64,000 nucleotides of DNA from Anatilimnocola floriformis (GCF_024256385.1 NZ_JAMLFW010000001.1:4836001-4900000); one strand, 5' to 3'. Counted from the first letter of the stretch, positions 1 to 11,212 are shown. Program-made: numbers and translations. The notes: a model not told the origin generated them from the letters alone.

Positions 1-118
1 GCGCCGCGGCCAGTTCGTCGCCGGCGTGCGTGTGAGCTTTCTCACGCAACAATAATTCTGCACGGGCTTGCTCCCATTCTTCGCGCGAAACGACATTGGG
101 TTTGGGTGTTTCCGTCAT
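1..118 (-). CDS. DUF899 family protein, N-terminal fragment
   Basis: Only the first 39 codons are inside the window; the gene continues beyond position 1. The visible start has the pattern SREEWEQARAELLLREKAHTHAGDELAAA, typical of the N-terminus of DUF899 proteins, which have a thioredoxin-like fold and no firmly known reaction. The ATG is at 116-118. It lies upstream of and on the same strand as the VOC gene, which begins at 551. The family call rests on this N-terminal pattern alone. Confidence 0.6.
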   Translation of the reverse strand, partial: MTETPKPNVVSREEWEQARAELLLREKAHTHAGDELAAA

Positions 119-161
119 GGCGGTGTGTTCCTGGTCTCGAGTTCAACTAACAATTGCGAGT

Positions 162-551
162 TCACGACATGGGCGTACACAGCTCGACGAGATGCCCGTC
201 GAGATCGCGAACATAAGCGACCACCTGACCCCACGGTTTCGTCTTCGGCGGCGTCAGAGCCTGCGCGCCGGCAGCTAACGCACGCTCGTACGCAGCGGGA
301 ACATCGTCCGTAGTGAAGCCAACTTCGGAAGCGCCCGGCAACCTGGTGCGATCAGTTGGCTCAAATCCTCCCGGCAGATTCGACCGCGCGAGTTCTACTT
401 CGGCGAACGATAACGTCGTCGCCCCCGTTTCGAGCTCGCCGTACGTGCCGCTTTCATGGAGAAAACGGCGAGTAAGGCCGAACGCCGCTTCGTAGAAGGC
501 TAACGACTTTGCGACGTCGCGCACGTAGAGAATGGTGTAGGCAAATTTCAT
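162..551 (-). CDS. VOC (glyoxalase/bleomycin resistance fold) protein
   Basis: A 129-residue single-domain protein with two beta-alpha-beta modules of the vicinal oxygen chelate fold. The first module begins with YTILYVRDVAKSLAFYEAAFG and the second ends with the usual V-x-DLDGHLVEL strand, whose Glu is normally a metal ligand. The first metal position is not an obvious His, so the substrate cannot be predicted and this is not called a true glyoxalase I. Its start codon overlaps the stop of the upstream SMI1-like gene by four bases (ATGA), so the two are probably translated from one message. Confidence 0.85.
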   Translation of the reverse strand: MKFAYTILYVRDVAKSLAFYEAAFGLTRRFLHESGTYGELETGATTLSFAEVELARSNLPGGFEPTDRTRLPGASEVGFTTDDVPAAYERALAAGAQALTPPKTKPWGQVVAYVRDLDGHLVELCTPMS

Positions 552-1198
552 GTGGATTGATCCGAGGGCAAATCAGGGAGAGTCCCGCTGCGATTATCGA
601 AGACCGCGTAGCCGCGAGACCAGCGGACGTCCTGGAACCGTTCAATATCCCAGAAATCGATCTGTCGAAGGGAGTCGGGTATCGACCACTGCGCATCTTG
701 TTTCCTGAGAAACTCACGCTGCAGGTAATCACACAGATCGGCTCCATAGTAAATGATGTCGGTCTGATGAACCGAGAAGACCGGATTGCCCGCCAGGTGC
801 GGTCGCTCGGGCAACATGCGATGTTTGTAAACTGGTATCAACATCGGCGCAGCCGCGAGGATTGGGCGAATCATTTCCAGCGCCTGGTCAAGCGTGTTCG
901 GTCGGGGTCCCCATTCGTCGAGCCAGAACGCGTTGTACTCGATATCAAACAGCACACCCTCGCGCGGCACGGCCAGCCATTTGCGCAGGGCGTCGCGAGA
1001 ACCGCTGCGCCAGTTAGGAAAGCCATCGCTGACCGGCAGCGCCGTCTGCAGGAACTCGCGCAGATCTGGCGGAAAGCGAAAGCCGAATTCGGACTCAACG
1101 CTACTCACTTCGGCGTCGGTGAGGCCGGCAGCGAAGGCGATACCGCAGGCCCTCAGTTGGTCGACGAGTTTCTGCCAAACCGGATTGGGCATTGCCAA
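548..1198 (-). CDS. SMI1/KNR4-like protein
   Basis: A 216-residue soluble protein. Residues about 20-50 read TDAEVSSVESEFGFRFPPDLREFL, the hallmark of SMI1/KNR4 (SUKH) domains: an 'E...G..lP.dlr.fl' helix and loop. The middle has an aromatic Y/F/W-rich segment (AFWLDEWG) and the end matches the long bacterial variant. In bacteria such proteins are often immunity partners of toxins, but no toxin gene lies beside it here, so that role is not claimed. It overlaps the VOC gene by four bases. The gap of about 60 bases to ftsH contains no other gene. Confidence 0.7.
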   Translation of the reverse strand: MAMPNPVWQKLVDQLRACGIAFAAGLTDAEVSSVESEFGFRFPPDLREFLQTALPVSDGFPNWRSGSRDALRKWLAVPREGVLFDIEYNAFWLDEWGPRPNTLDQALEMIRPILAAAPMLIPVYKHRMLPERPHLAGNPVFSVHQTDIIYYGADLCDYLQREFLRKQDAQWSIPDSLRQIDFWDIERFQDVRWSRGYAVFDNRSGTLPDLPSDQST

Positions 1199-1258
1199 CT
1201 CACTGCACCAAGTTGGTCATGGCGAAGTTCGCAACGGAGCTGCGACTTACGCCGAGCG

Positions 1259-3355
<2,097 letters not shown>

Positions 3356-3566
3356 GCTCGTTCCTTGCGGTTGATCCGGAGAGAGGATCGGAGAACATTT
3401 TTCTGCCTGAATATCTCAGTATAGCGTCCTCTGGTTTTATTGCATCTGCTGGGATTTGTTCCCGTTGCTGCATTTCTAGCTCCCCCCTACAATGAGCCGC
3501 CGCACTCAAGTGCAAGCGTGGTTCCAAGTTACAGCTATTTCCATCGATCGATTGTTCGCCACCCGC

Positions 3567-4724
3567 ATGACCTCACCCCGCAAGATCGCGCTGCTTGGCT
3601 CAACCGGCAGCATCGGGCAAAGCACGCTGGAAGTGGTGCGGCACTCGGCGGGACAGCTCCAAGTGGTCGCCATGAGCGCCCACACCAGCTGCGAGCAGCT
3701 GCGGCAACAAGCGTTGGAATTTCGGCCGCGGTGGATCATTCCCACCGAGGCAGCCGCTGCGGCCAAATGCGATTGGTCGGCTCTAAAAGGCGTGAGCGAA
3801 GTGGTTTGCGCCCCCGATGCCATGCAGCGAGTGGTGCAAAGTGACGAGGTCGACGTCGTCGTGGCAGCCATCGTCGGCAGCGCCGGACTGGATGGAACCT
3901 GGGCCGCGATCGAAGCCGGCAAAACCGTTGCTCTCGCTAATAAAGAAACGCTGGTGATGGCCGGGCCGCTGGTCATGCCCCTCGCGGCAAACCGTAACGC
4001 CAAGATTTTGCCCATCGATAGCGAACACAGTGCAGTGTTTCAGGCCTTGGCGGCTGGGCGTCGGCAGGATCTGCGGCGTATTATTCTGACGGCTAGCGGC
4101 GGGCCTTTCCGCCGCATGCCCAAGGAGCAAATGGAGCAGGTCACGGTCGAACAGGCGCTGGCGCATCCTACGTGGCGAATGGGACCGAAGATCACGGTCG
4201 ACTCGGCCACCATGATGAACAAAGCCCTCGAGCTGATCGAAGCCCGTTGGTTGTTCGATTTGCCGCCGGAACAAATTGAAGTGATGATCCACCCGCAGTC
4301 GGTGGTTCATTCTTTGGTAGAATTCAACGACGGTTCGGTGCTGGCTCAAATGAGTCCGCCCGACATGAAGTTGCCCATACAATATGCGTTGACCTGGCCC
4401 GAGCGGCGAGCCTCGCCGGCCCGGAAGGTTGATTGGAAAACTAGTTGGAATTTGGAGTTTGAACCGCCGGACGAAGACCGCTTTCCTGCCCTTTCGTTGG
4501 GGCGCGAAGTGGCTCGAGTCGGCGGCACCGCGGGCGCGGTGTTGAACGCGGCGAACGAAGCAGCCGTGGCCCGGTTTTTGCGCGGCGAGATGCGATTCCT
4601 GCAAATCGTGCCGGCCTGCCGCGCGGTCATAGATCATCATTCCTACAATCCCTCACCCACGCTGAAGCAATTGATGCATCTCGACGCGTGGGCACGGGAG
4701 GAGGTTCAACGGTGGATTTCGTAA
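3567..4724 (+). CDS. dxr: 1-deoxy-D-xylulose 5-phosphate reductoisomerase
   Basis: Second enzyme of the MEP isoprenoid pathway, turning DXP into MEP with NADPH. The protein is about 385 residues. It has an N-terminal dinucleotide-binding GSTGSIGQ, the active-site regions DSEHSAVFQAL and TASGGPFR, the MIHPQSVVHS flexible loop region and the NAANEAAV segment. The frame is open upstream to 3492, but the ATG at 3567 is preferred because the Rossmann strand begins six residues later, as in the family. It overlaps the downstream protease gene by 13 bases, a dxr-rseP pairing common in bacteria. Confidence 0.96.
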   Translation: MTSPRKIALLGSTGSIGQSTLEVVRHSAGQLQVVAMSAHTSCEQLRQQALEFRPRWIIPTEAAAAAKCDWSALKGVSEVVCAPDAMQRVVQSDEVDVVVAAIVGSAGLDGTWAAIEAGKTVALANKETLVMAGPLVMPLAANRNAKILPIDSEHSAVFQALAAGRRQDLRRIILTASGGPFRRMPKEQMEQVTVEQALAHPTWRMGPKITVDSATMMNKALELIEARWLFDLPPEQIEVMIHPQSVVHSLVEFNDGSVLAQMSPPDMKLPIQYALTWPERRASPARKVDWKTSWNLEFEPPDEDRFPALSLGREVARVGGTAGAVLNAANEAAVARFLRGEMRFLQIVPACRAVIDHHSYNPSPTLKQLMHLDAWAREEVQRWIS

Positions 4725-7036
4725 TCGATTTGTCCTACCTACTCGCCGCAACGGGCGATCCCAATCCACTGGTCGCAGCACTCACGTCGCTGCTCGGCAC
4801 GCTGCAGAGCTTGCTCTATGTCGCGGTCGGCTTGGGCTTCGTCATCTTTGTGCACGAGCTAGGCCACTTCCTCGTGGCCAAGGCTTGCGGCGTGAAGTGC
4901 GAGAAGTTTTACGTCGGCTTCGACTTCTTCGAGATTCCAATTCCGTTCACGAAGTGGAAGATCCCGAACGCGCTGTGGAAGATGCAGATCGGCGAAACCG
5001 AGTACGGCATCGGCAGCTTGCCGCTGGGCGGCTATGTGAAAATGCTCGGCCAGGATGATGATCCGCGCAATGCCGAAGCCGAAGCAGAACGAACGAAGTC
5101 GGGCGCCGAAGGATCGTCTTTGGAGGGTAAGCCCGTTGAAAATGAAACTGGTGCTGGCCTGACCATCGGATCGTCGATCGAAAAGGTCGGCGAAGCCGTG
5201 TCGGCGCATCCGCCGAAAGATCCGGTGACCAATGCCGATCCGCCGGCGCAGCCCGCCGTGGCGGTGAAGACCGCCGATGGCCGCGTGATCATGACCGATC
5301 CGCGCAGCTACACGGCGAAGTCGGTTCCCGCGCGCATGGCCATCATCTCGGCCGGCGTGATCATGAATGCGATCTTCGCGGTCGTGTTTGCCACGATCGC
5401 TTATCGTCTGGGCGTGCCTGAGTTGCCCGCCGGCATTGGCGCGGTCAGCCCCGGTGAAGCCGCCTGGCAAGCGGGTGTTGAGCCCGGTTCGAAAATCCTG
5501 CGATTCGGCAAGACGAGCCAACCTCACGAATGGCTCCGCTACGAAGACCTCCGCAAAGCGGTGATGCTCAACGGCACGACACAAGACCTCGCCATGCAAG
5601 TTCGCCTGCCGAATGGCAAGGAAGAATGGTTCGAAGTTCGCCCGGTGCAGCACAAAGAAAACACCTTCCCCACCATCGGCGTCGCCATGCTGGGCAGTAA
5701 CAAGCTTGGACCAATGCCCGCCGAACTCGCCGCCAAAGAAGGGATGGCCCATCAACTCGCCAAGACCGACGTGCCGTTTGAAAAGGGTGACGTCGTCAAG
5801 GAGCTCGATGGTCAAGCCGTGAGCACCGGCGCTGAGATCAACTCGCTCCTCGTGCGCAAGCCACAAGGGCCAATCACGCTCACGATCGAACGAACCAAGC
5901 CGCTGCCGAAGGACGCGCCGAAAGACGCCAAGCCTGAAGTCACGACGCTGCCCATCGTCATCGAAGCCAAGCCGATCATGGACACCGGCCTGATTGTCGG
6001 CCTGGGACCGATCGCGTCGATTCGCAAAGGGAGCCCCGCCGATGTCGCTGAACTGCACGTCGGCGATGTGATCGAAACCATCGACGGTCAACCGGTCGGC
6101 GATCCCCTGTCGCTCGGTCAACGACTGCTCGACCGCGTGGGCAAAGAAGTAACGATCGTGCTCAAGCGGAACAAGGAAAAACTGACCAAGACCATCACCC
6201 TCGAAGCGCCGCGCAATCTGTGCACGGTCGGTCTCTTGGCCAGCAGTGGCCGGGCCGCTGCCGAGCCTCTCGGTGTCGCTTTCGACCTGCTCGCCGAAGT
6301 GGCCGATGTCGTTCCCGATTCGCCCGCTGCGAAGGCTGGCCTCAAAGCTGGCGATCAACTGATCGTGGCCGAATATCTCAAGAGCAAAGCCGCCAAGCCG
6401 GACACGCTCGACAAGGAAATCGGCGAACTCAAGCCGTTTGAATTGGCGAAATCGCCGAACCAGTGGGTGCGCGTGTTTGGTTACAACCAACTGGCCAAGC
6501 CCGATCAACAGCTCAAGATTCGCTATCAGCGGGGCGAAAAAACGATGACCGCCGAACTGGGGCTCGTCCCCTCGACGACCCACTTCGACGAAGGCCGCGC
6601 GTTGCCGATGATGCAAGAAACGCGAGTCAATCAAACCGATGACTGGGGCCGGGCGTTCCAACTGGGCTTCCGCGAAACCAAGGAAGCGATCATGGAAGTC
6701 TTCGCAGTCCTGAATCGGTTGGTCACGGGCAAGCTGGCCCTGTGGCACTTGTCGGGCCCGCCGGGAATTCTCCGCGCTGCAACGCACGTTGCTTCGACGG
6801 GCATTCCCAAGATGCTGATCTTTTTGACGATGCTCAGCGCAAACCTGGCCGTGGTCAACTTCCTGCCGATCCCCGTGCTCGACGGCGGACACATGGTGTT
6901 CCTCGCCGCCGAATGGATCCGCGGCAAACCGGTCGATGCCGAACTGCAAATGAAGCTGACTTACGCCGGCCTCGCGTTTCTATTCAGCCTGATGGTGTTT
7001 GCCTCAGCCATGGATGTGGGCAGATTCTTTATGTAA
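4712..7036 (+). CDS. rseP: RIP site-2 zinc metalloprotease, RseP-like, enlarged
   Basis: Intramembrane M50 metalloprotease. The zinc motif HELGH is at residues 48-52 in the first membrane helix and the second site NFLPIPVLDGGH is near the C-terminus, followed by the last membrane helix. Between them are several PDZ-like blocks, and a charged, probably disordered insert (roughly residues 110-190). At about 774 residues it is far larger than the roughly 450-residue E. coli enzyme. The GTG at 4712 is chosen because a strong ribosome site (GGGAGGAGG, 4696-4704) precedes it by seven bases; an upstream in-frame GTG at 4688 lacks one. Confidence 0.93.
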   Translation: MDFVIDLSYLLAATGDPNPLVAALTSLLGTLQSLLYVAVGLGFVIFVHELGHFLVAKACGVKCEKFYVGFDFFEIPIPFTKWKIPNALWKMQIGETEYGIGSLPLGGYVKMLGQDDDPRNAEAEAERTKSGAEGSSLEGKPVENETGAGLTIGSSIEKVGEAVSAHPPKDPVTNADPPAQPAVAVKTADGRVIMTDPRSYTAKSVPARMAIISAGVIMNAIFAVVFATIAYRLGVPELPAGIGAVSPGEAAWQAGVEPGSKILRFGKTSQPHEWLRYEDLRKAVMLNGTTQDLAMQVRLPNGKEEWFEVRPVQHKENTFPTIGVAMLGSNKLGPMPAELAAKEGMAHQLAKTDVPFEKGDVVKELDGQAVSTGAEINSLLVRKPQGPITLTIERTKPLPKDAPKDAKPEVTTLPIVIEAKPIMDTGLIVGLGPIASIRKGSPADVAELHVGDVIETIDGQPVGDPLSLGQRLLDRVGKEVTIVLKRNKEKLTKTITLEAPRNLCTVGLLASSGRAAAEPLGVAFDLLAEVADVVPDSPAAKAGLKAGDQLIVAEYLKSKAAKPDTLDKEIGELKPFELAKSPNQWVRVFGYNQLAKPDQQLKIRYQRGEKTMTAELGLVPSTTHFDEGRALPMMQETRVNQTDDWGRAFQLGFRETKEAIMEVFAVLNRLVTGKLALWHLSGPPGILRAATHVASTGIPKMLIFLTMLSANLAVVNFLPIPVLDGGHMVFLAAEWIRGKPVDAELQMKLTYAGLAFLFSLMVFASAMDVGRFFM

Positions 7037-7052
7037 CCAAGTAGAAGTTCCG

Positions 7053-7140
7053 TAGGGTGGGTCGAGCGGTACTCCGCGAGGCCCACCAAACTTTGCGCCA
7101 GACATTGGTGGGCCTCGTGAGTACACTCGACCCACCCTAC
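7053..7140. repeat. Large intergenic inverted repeat (GTAGGGTGGGTCGAG type)
   Basis: The two ends are complementary: GTAGGGTGGGTCGAG at 7053-7067 and CTCGACCCACCCTAC at 7126-7140. Much of the interior also pairs (GAGGCCCACCAA with TTGGTGGGCCTC). The whole 88-base unit folds into one long imperfect hairpin between rseP and queF. It has no U-run and looks like a dispersed palindromic element rather than an ordinary terminator. Confidence 0.8.
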
Positions 7141-7149
7141 ACCATAATC

Positions 7150-7506
7150 ATGTCCGACAATCCCGCTGCTCTGCTCGAAACGTTCGACAACCAATTCCCC
7201 GCGCGGGATTATGTGATCGAAATCGTCTGCCCCGAATTCACCTCGGTCTGCCCGAAGACGGGCCAACCCGACTTCGGCGTGCTAACGTTCACTTACACGC
7301 CCGAGAAAAAGTGCGTCGAGCTCAAGAGCTTGAAGATGTATCTGCAGAGCTTCCGCAATGCGGGCATCTTTTATGAGAACGTCACCAACCGCATCCTCGA
7401 CGACCTGGTCGCCGCTCTACACCCGCGGCGGATGAAGCTCGTCGCCTCGTTCACCCCCCGCGGCGGCATCAGCACCAGCGTGACGGTCGTTCACGAGTCG
7501 AAGTAA
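7150..7506 (+). CDS. queF: NADPH-dependent 7-cyano-7-deazaguanine reductase
   Basis: Reduces preQ0 to preQ1 in queuosine synthesis. The protein is 118 residues, the short unimodular type with a tunnelling fold. The catalytic cysteine lies in [14 protein letters not shown], and the family motif [20 protein letters not shown] with following ENVTN is complete. The frame is open further upstream, but the ATG at 7150 gives the usual family N-terminus and avoids reading through the upstream palindrome. It stands alone between two intergenic hairpin elements. Confidence 0.95.
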   Translation: MSDNPAALLETFDNQFPARDYVIEIVCPEFTSVCPKTGQPDFGVLTFTYTPEKKCVELKSLKMYLQSFRNAGIFYENVTNRILDDLVAALHPRRMKLVASFTPRGGISTSVTVVHESK

Positions 7507-7523
7507 CCTGCGGCGGCCCTGAA

Positions 7524-7591
7524 AGTAGCTGAATTCGCCAGAATTCAGACGGTGACTCGTTCGGTCTCTGAATTCTGGCGAATTCAGCTAC
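7524..7591. repeat. Near-perfect inverted repeat after queF
   Basis: Arms at 7524-7549 and 7566-7591 are reverse complements over 26 bases, with the core GAATTCGCCAGAATTC facing GAATTCTGGCGAATTC, and a 16-base loop. It can act as a terminator-like stem but lacks a clear U-run. Together with the repeat at 7053-7140 it suggests that dispersed palindromes flank queF. Confidence 0.8.
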
Positions 7592-7718
7592 TGGGCACTG
7601 CGATTATTTCATTCCAATGTTGCTGTCGCCGCATTGAGTAGTTAACGTACGCATGTACGAACCGCGGTCCGCCTGCCGCCGACGTCTTCTGCACTCTTAG
7701 AAGAGTCGCAGGTACGTT

Positions 7719-8645
7719 ATGAAACGCCGTGGCTTTACGCTGGTCGAATTGCTGGTCGTCATCGCAATTATCGGTGTGCTGGTAGCTCTCTTGCTCCCCG
7801 CCGTGCAAGCCGCTCGCGAAGCCGCGCGGCGGATGCAATGTCAGAACAACGTCAAGCAAGTTGCCTTGGCGATGCACAACTACCACGACACGTTCCTCCG
7901 CCTGCCGCCTGGCCAGTGGAACAATTTCTATTCGAACGACGCTCCTTGGATCCGAGGTTGCTGGGTGCAGCCGATCCTGCCATTTATCGAACAAAAGAAT
8001 TTGTACGAAGTCTACAACGCTGCCCGTCTGACCAACGGCGACTGGGCGCTGCTCTGTCCCAACAAGGACTCGATCATCAAGTCGCTGATCTGCCCTTCGG
8101 ACGGCAACAGCCCGAAGACGAAAACAACCGATACGAACTCGGTGGGTGGGGCGAACGTCATGCAAGGGATGCATGTCAACTACGCCGTGTGCTCGGGCGC
8201 GAGCACGTATGGCCCGAACGGCGACAATCTCGACGGCATGTTTTACACCAAGTCGTTCTTGCGACTCGCCGACGCAGTCGATGGCACGGCCAATACGTTG
8301 CTGTGCAGCGAGATCTGCATCTCGCCCGATAAAACGGCCAACGACTTGCGGGGCCGTTACTGCAATTCGTGGGAAGGGAACAGTTGGTTCAGCGCGCTCA
8401 ATCCGCCGAACACCAGCGTTCCCGACGCGCAGAATTATCAAGGGCAATCGATCAAGCAGGCTCCTGTCACCAGCGTGACCACCACGAGTGGCTCGCAAGC
8501 GCTGTATGCTCGCAGCTATCATCCAGCCGGTGTCAGCGTCGGTTTGCTCGACGGCTCGGTGCGGTTTATGACGAATAACGTCAACGCCGTCACCTACAAA
8601 GCGCTCGCGACTCGCAACGGTGGTGAGCCGACCGGCGATTTCTAA
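7719..8645 (+). CDS. DUF1559 protein with type IV pilin-like N-terminus
   Basis: A 308-residue protein starting with a prepilin signal, RRGFTLVELLVVIAIIGVLVALLLP, cleaved in the family after Gly, followed by VQAAREAARRMQCQNNVKQVALAMHNYHD and ending with the H-x-G-G/DGSVRFM block. This is the DUF1559 architecture, hugely expanded in Planctomycetes; members are thought to be pseudopilins handled by a type II secretion/pilus machinery. The exact role of any one copy is unknown. It is followed closely by a small lipoprotein gene, an arrangement seen repeatedly in these genomes. Confidence 0.93.
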   Translation: MKRRGFTLVELLVVIAIIGVLVALLLPAVQAAREAARRMQCQNNVKQVALAMHNYHDTFLRLPPGQWNNFYSNDAPWIRGCWVQPILPFIEQKNLYEVYNAARLTNGDWALLCPNKDSIIKSLICPSDGNSPKTKTTDTNSVGGANVMQGMHVNYAVCSGASTYGPNGDNLDGMFYTKSFLRLADAVDGTANTLLCSEICISPDKTANDLRGRYCNSWEGNSWFSALNPPNTSVPDAQNYQGQSIKQAPVTSVTTTSGSQALYARSYHPAGVSVGLLDGSVRFMTNNVNAVTYKALATRNGGEPTGDF

Positions 8646-8676
8646 ACTCCTTCTCTTCTATCCCGTCAGGTTTTTC

Positions 8677-9069
8677 ATGCTGCGCGCGCTCTCGCTGCTC
8701 GTACTTTGCTTTTCCATCGTTGGTTGCGGCTCGTCGGACTCCACGATTTCCATCAAGGGAAAAGTGACACTCGACGGCCAACCGGTGGAAAAGGGGGACA
8801 TCTATTTCACCAACGCCGATCCGCAGTTCGGCCAGGAAGCCGGCAAGATCGCCAACGGCGAATACTCGGCCAAGGTCCATCCGGGCCAAAACAAAGTCGC
8901 CATCAGCGCCACCCGCGAAGTCCCCGGAAAATTCGGCCCGATGGGGACCGAACCACTTCTGGAAGACGCCGTGCCGGCCAAGTACAAGCTGCCGACCACC
9001 TCGAACCTGAGTGTGAACGTGACCAAGGAGAAGAAGGACGGCTACGATTTCCCACTGGAATCGAAATAG
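8677..9069 (+). CDS. Small planctomycete lipoprotein
   Basis: A 130-residue protein with a hydrophobic leader and a lipobox ending at Cys17 (SIVGC), so it is probably lipid-anchored. The mature part begins with a beta-sandwich-like repeat (IKGKVTLDGQPVEKGDIYFTN), the pattern of carboxypeptidase-regulatory or transthyretin-like domains in planctomycete lipoproteins. The start is taken at ATG 8677 since the upstream extension of the frame runs into the DUF1559 gene. It is likely co-transcribed with that gene; its function is unknown. Confidence 0.85.
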   Translation: MLRALSLLVLCFSIVGCGSSDSTISIKGKVTLDGQPVEKGDIYFTNADPQFGQEAGKIANGEYSAKVHPGQNKVAISATREVPGKFGPMGTEPLLEDAVPAKYKLPTTSNLSVNVTKEKKDGYDFPLESK

Positions 9070-9161
9070 CATTAGCCGCGTTATCGAAGCCCGCGACCGT
9101 TTACTTCTTAGTGGACATTCGCATAATGCCCATTCCGTTTGTGTTCCCTCCCGACGTGGCA

Positions 9162-9695
9162 TCACCCATGCCTGTCGGCGGTAAGCATGTCGGGGTGTTT
9201 GTTGAGATAGTCCCAGGCGAAATCGGTTATAACGTAGGGGAACCTGATAGTCGGGCCATAGACGAGAGTTGAATTGGAGCCCCGGTAGATAACTCCAGCA
9301 TCTTCCAAGCAGATGACTACCCCGTCGAATCTGTCAAGATTCTGAGCGCGGGTTTTCCTATCTACATACCCCTTCAAGATAAGCTTCTCATCGTCGGTAA
9401 GTTGGTGAAGCCGCTTCCGGTGATTCTTGGCGACGGTTCTTCTCTCCAACCACGAGCCAATTGCTGCCCCAACTGTGGCGATTGTTTTCCAAATTACGGC
9501 GAGAACTTGCGACAAGAAAATACACGACGCGAGAACAAAGAGGATTGCGACAATCCAGCGAAAACTACCGAGCCCCAACCAGTCAAGGATTTCAGTTGAG
9601 AGCAGCATCGCGCCAAGAACGATGGCTGCTACGAAGGCAAAGAATGGCCTCTTTAGCCACTCAAGTACCGAGGTCCAATCTTTCAGCGAATCCAT
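9162..9695 (-). CDS. SieB-like superinfection exclusion membrane protein
   Basis: A 177-residue protein with two membrane helices (about residues 18-36 and 45-70), a basic linker, and a cytosolic C-terminal part with LTDDEKLILKGYVDRKTRAQNLD followed by a D/V/I/L-rich strand pattern (GVVICLEDAGVIYRG). This layout matches the SieB-like superinfection exclusion family, where helices near the N-terminus precede an 'L..eEk..L..fi' domain. Family members block growth of other phages; that role here is inferred. ATG 9695 is preferred over an upstream GTG (9722) because GAGAGG lies nine bases ahead of it. It follows the neighbouring hypothetical on the same strand. Confidence 0.55.
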   Translation of the reverse strand: MDSLKDWTSVLEWLKRPFFAFVAAIVLGAMLLSTEILDWLGLGSFRWIVAILFVLASCIFLSQVLAVIWKTIATVGAAIGSWLERRTVAKNHRKRLHQLTDDEKLILKGYVDRKTRAQNLDRFDGVVICLEDAGVIYRGSNSTLVYGPTIRFPYVITDFAWDYLNKHPDMLTADRHG

Positions 9696-9725
9696 CGACA
9701 ATCGCCTCTCAGTATTAGCCACAAA

Positions 9726-10181
9726 TCACCGTTGCGATGCAGCCTTCTTGAAATCGCTCCCGGCTCGATTGAATTGCTCAATCAGTTGTTGAAGCTGTTC
9801 CCAATCGCCGGAGATTGGTGGCACCGACTCGCCATTGCTTGCTCGAAGTACCTGATTCTGAATCTTTGCGATAAGGGATTCAATTTCATCCGCCAGTCGA
9901 AGGCATCGGGTTGACTCATAAGCTGGTGCCCAATTCTTGTAAACCGAGATGAATGCACGCAGATCGACAACTTGCTTTCGCACGTCCTCTAGGTTCTCAA
10001 AGATTGCTTTCAGCTCGCTTGGAGAGGCTGAGAGTCTGGACGGCGGCTTTGTATCAGGAGGCGGTGAGTCTGAAACAGGCGTCGGAATCGGCGATTGTTC
10101 CGGTCGGGGCCGGATCGCAGATTGCCAAGCAATGCCGATAATCACGCCCACTACGACCGCCGCTGTAATCGCTACCCGCAT
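9726..10181 (-). CDS. Membrane-anchored hypothetical protein
   Basis: About 151 residues: an N-terminal membrane anchor (AITAAVVVGVIIGIAW), a Pro-rich linker (residues about 25-50), then a helical domain with likely coiled-coil character. No family is recognised. The ATG at 10181 is chosen because GGAGGG lies about seven bases upstream; the frame is open to 10235. It ends 30 bases before the SieB-like start, so the two probably form an operon. Codon use looks less biased than in neighbouring housekeeping genes, in keeping with an accessory patch. Confidence 0.6.
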   Translation of the reverse strand: MRVAITAAVVVGVIIGIAWQSAIRPRPEQSPIPTPVSDSPPPDTKPPSRLSASPSELKAIFENLEDVRKQVVDLRAFISVYKNWAPAYESTRCLRLADEIESLIAKIQNQVLRASNGESVPPISGDWEQLQQLIEQFNRAGSDFKKAASQR

Positions 10182-11212
10182 GAAAATGCCCTCCGCATAA
10201 GCGTAGGCCATTGTTTGAGAGAGGGGTCGCCACACCGCGTTTTTGGGCAGACACCTGAATAGCTGGGCAAGATGAGGCTTTTAGGCAAAGCCGTTCCGAT
10301 TGGCAACGACACACGCCTCGTTCCTTGGAAACTTGGTAGATCCGGCAACTACAGAGAGAGGTTGCGCGCACCAAACCAGGAAATTTAATTCGCTGGCGAA
10401 ATAATATCGAAGTTTCGGCGGTTACATCGGTGTTATACGATGGTGATATTCGTGCGGCGCGGACATAAGGGATTGCGATCTATTTTTCGTCGCAATCACA
10501 TTCCCCAAAGTACCTTACGACGATTCGCAGGTTCACATTCGCCTAAAGTAGCGCTGTTATAACTTGACTGCGGATTTTCCAGCCTATCTTGTCGCAAGCT
10601 ATTCACCTGTAGTCACTTAGAATCTCATCGAAAACTGCACTGGGGTGTTATAAACATCGCGTCCGAAGCAATTTAAGGGCAACGTGGACAGCATGTCCAC
10701 CTGATGGCCCGCTCGCCTGACCTAAGTTGGCAACCAGCCGCCGAAGTAAACCGTAGAGACACTTGGCTGGCGAAATCCGCGATCCCGATTGCGGGCAACT
10801 ACCATATCTCTGGTGGCTGTTTTGCCAGAAGGTTGAGAATCAGCGCCCGTTCAATTGGTAAAGTCGGTTTTCTGTGTGAACAGGCGGCCGCACAACCGGT
10901 TAAGAGCAGAATTCGACCTGTCTTACCCAGACCAGCAGGTCGGAATAAACGTAAAACCCAATGGGCGTAAGTGGTTGTAGCAAATGTCCGCCCCTTACGC
11001 TGGAATAGAATTAGGTGACAATGAGTTGCTGACGGCGACAGTGAGCCGGTGAGCTGCTAGCGTGCCCTTTTCAAGGGATCAATGATAACGGATAAATGAG
11101 GGGCTCTCGATCAAGGGAATCCTGAAGCGACAGTGGCGCGGGCGGTGTTATCGCTGGCCTGCGTGCTGTCACATTACGCCTCGTCGTTCGCGACTTGGCT
11201 GAGGAGTGATTC
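10182..11212. other. Long intergenic region without a supported gene
   Basis: About one kilobase between the accessory pair and the ABC transporter. The longest open frame (10704-10970, plus) has no ribosome site, no family resemblance and no convincing codon use, so it is not called. The hexamer TGTTAT recurs at about 10430, 10555, 10645 and 11138 without regular spacing. The last 100 bases should hold the promoter of the ABC operon. Nothing else is seen. Confidence 0.6.

Noticed and set aside
4859-6949. Minus-strand open frame of 696 codons opposite rseP
   Set aside because: Shadow of the rseP coding bias; its His/Arg/Asp/Gly-rich translation is typical of antisense frames.
10704-10970. 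Possible 88-codon gene in the long gap before the ABC operon
   Set aside because: No ribosome site, no family, basic and low-quality composition.
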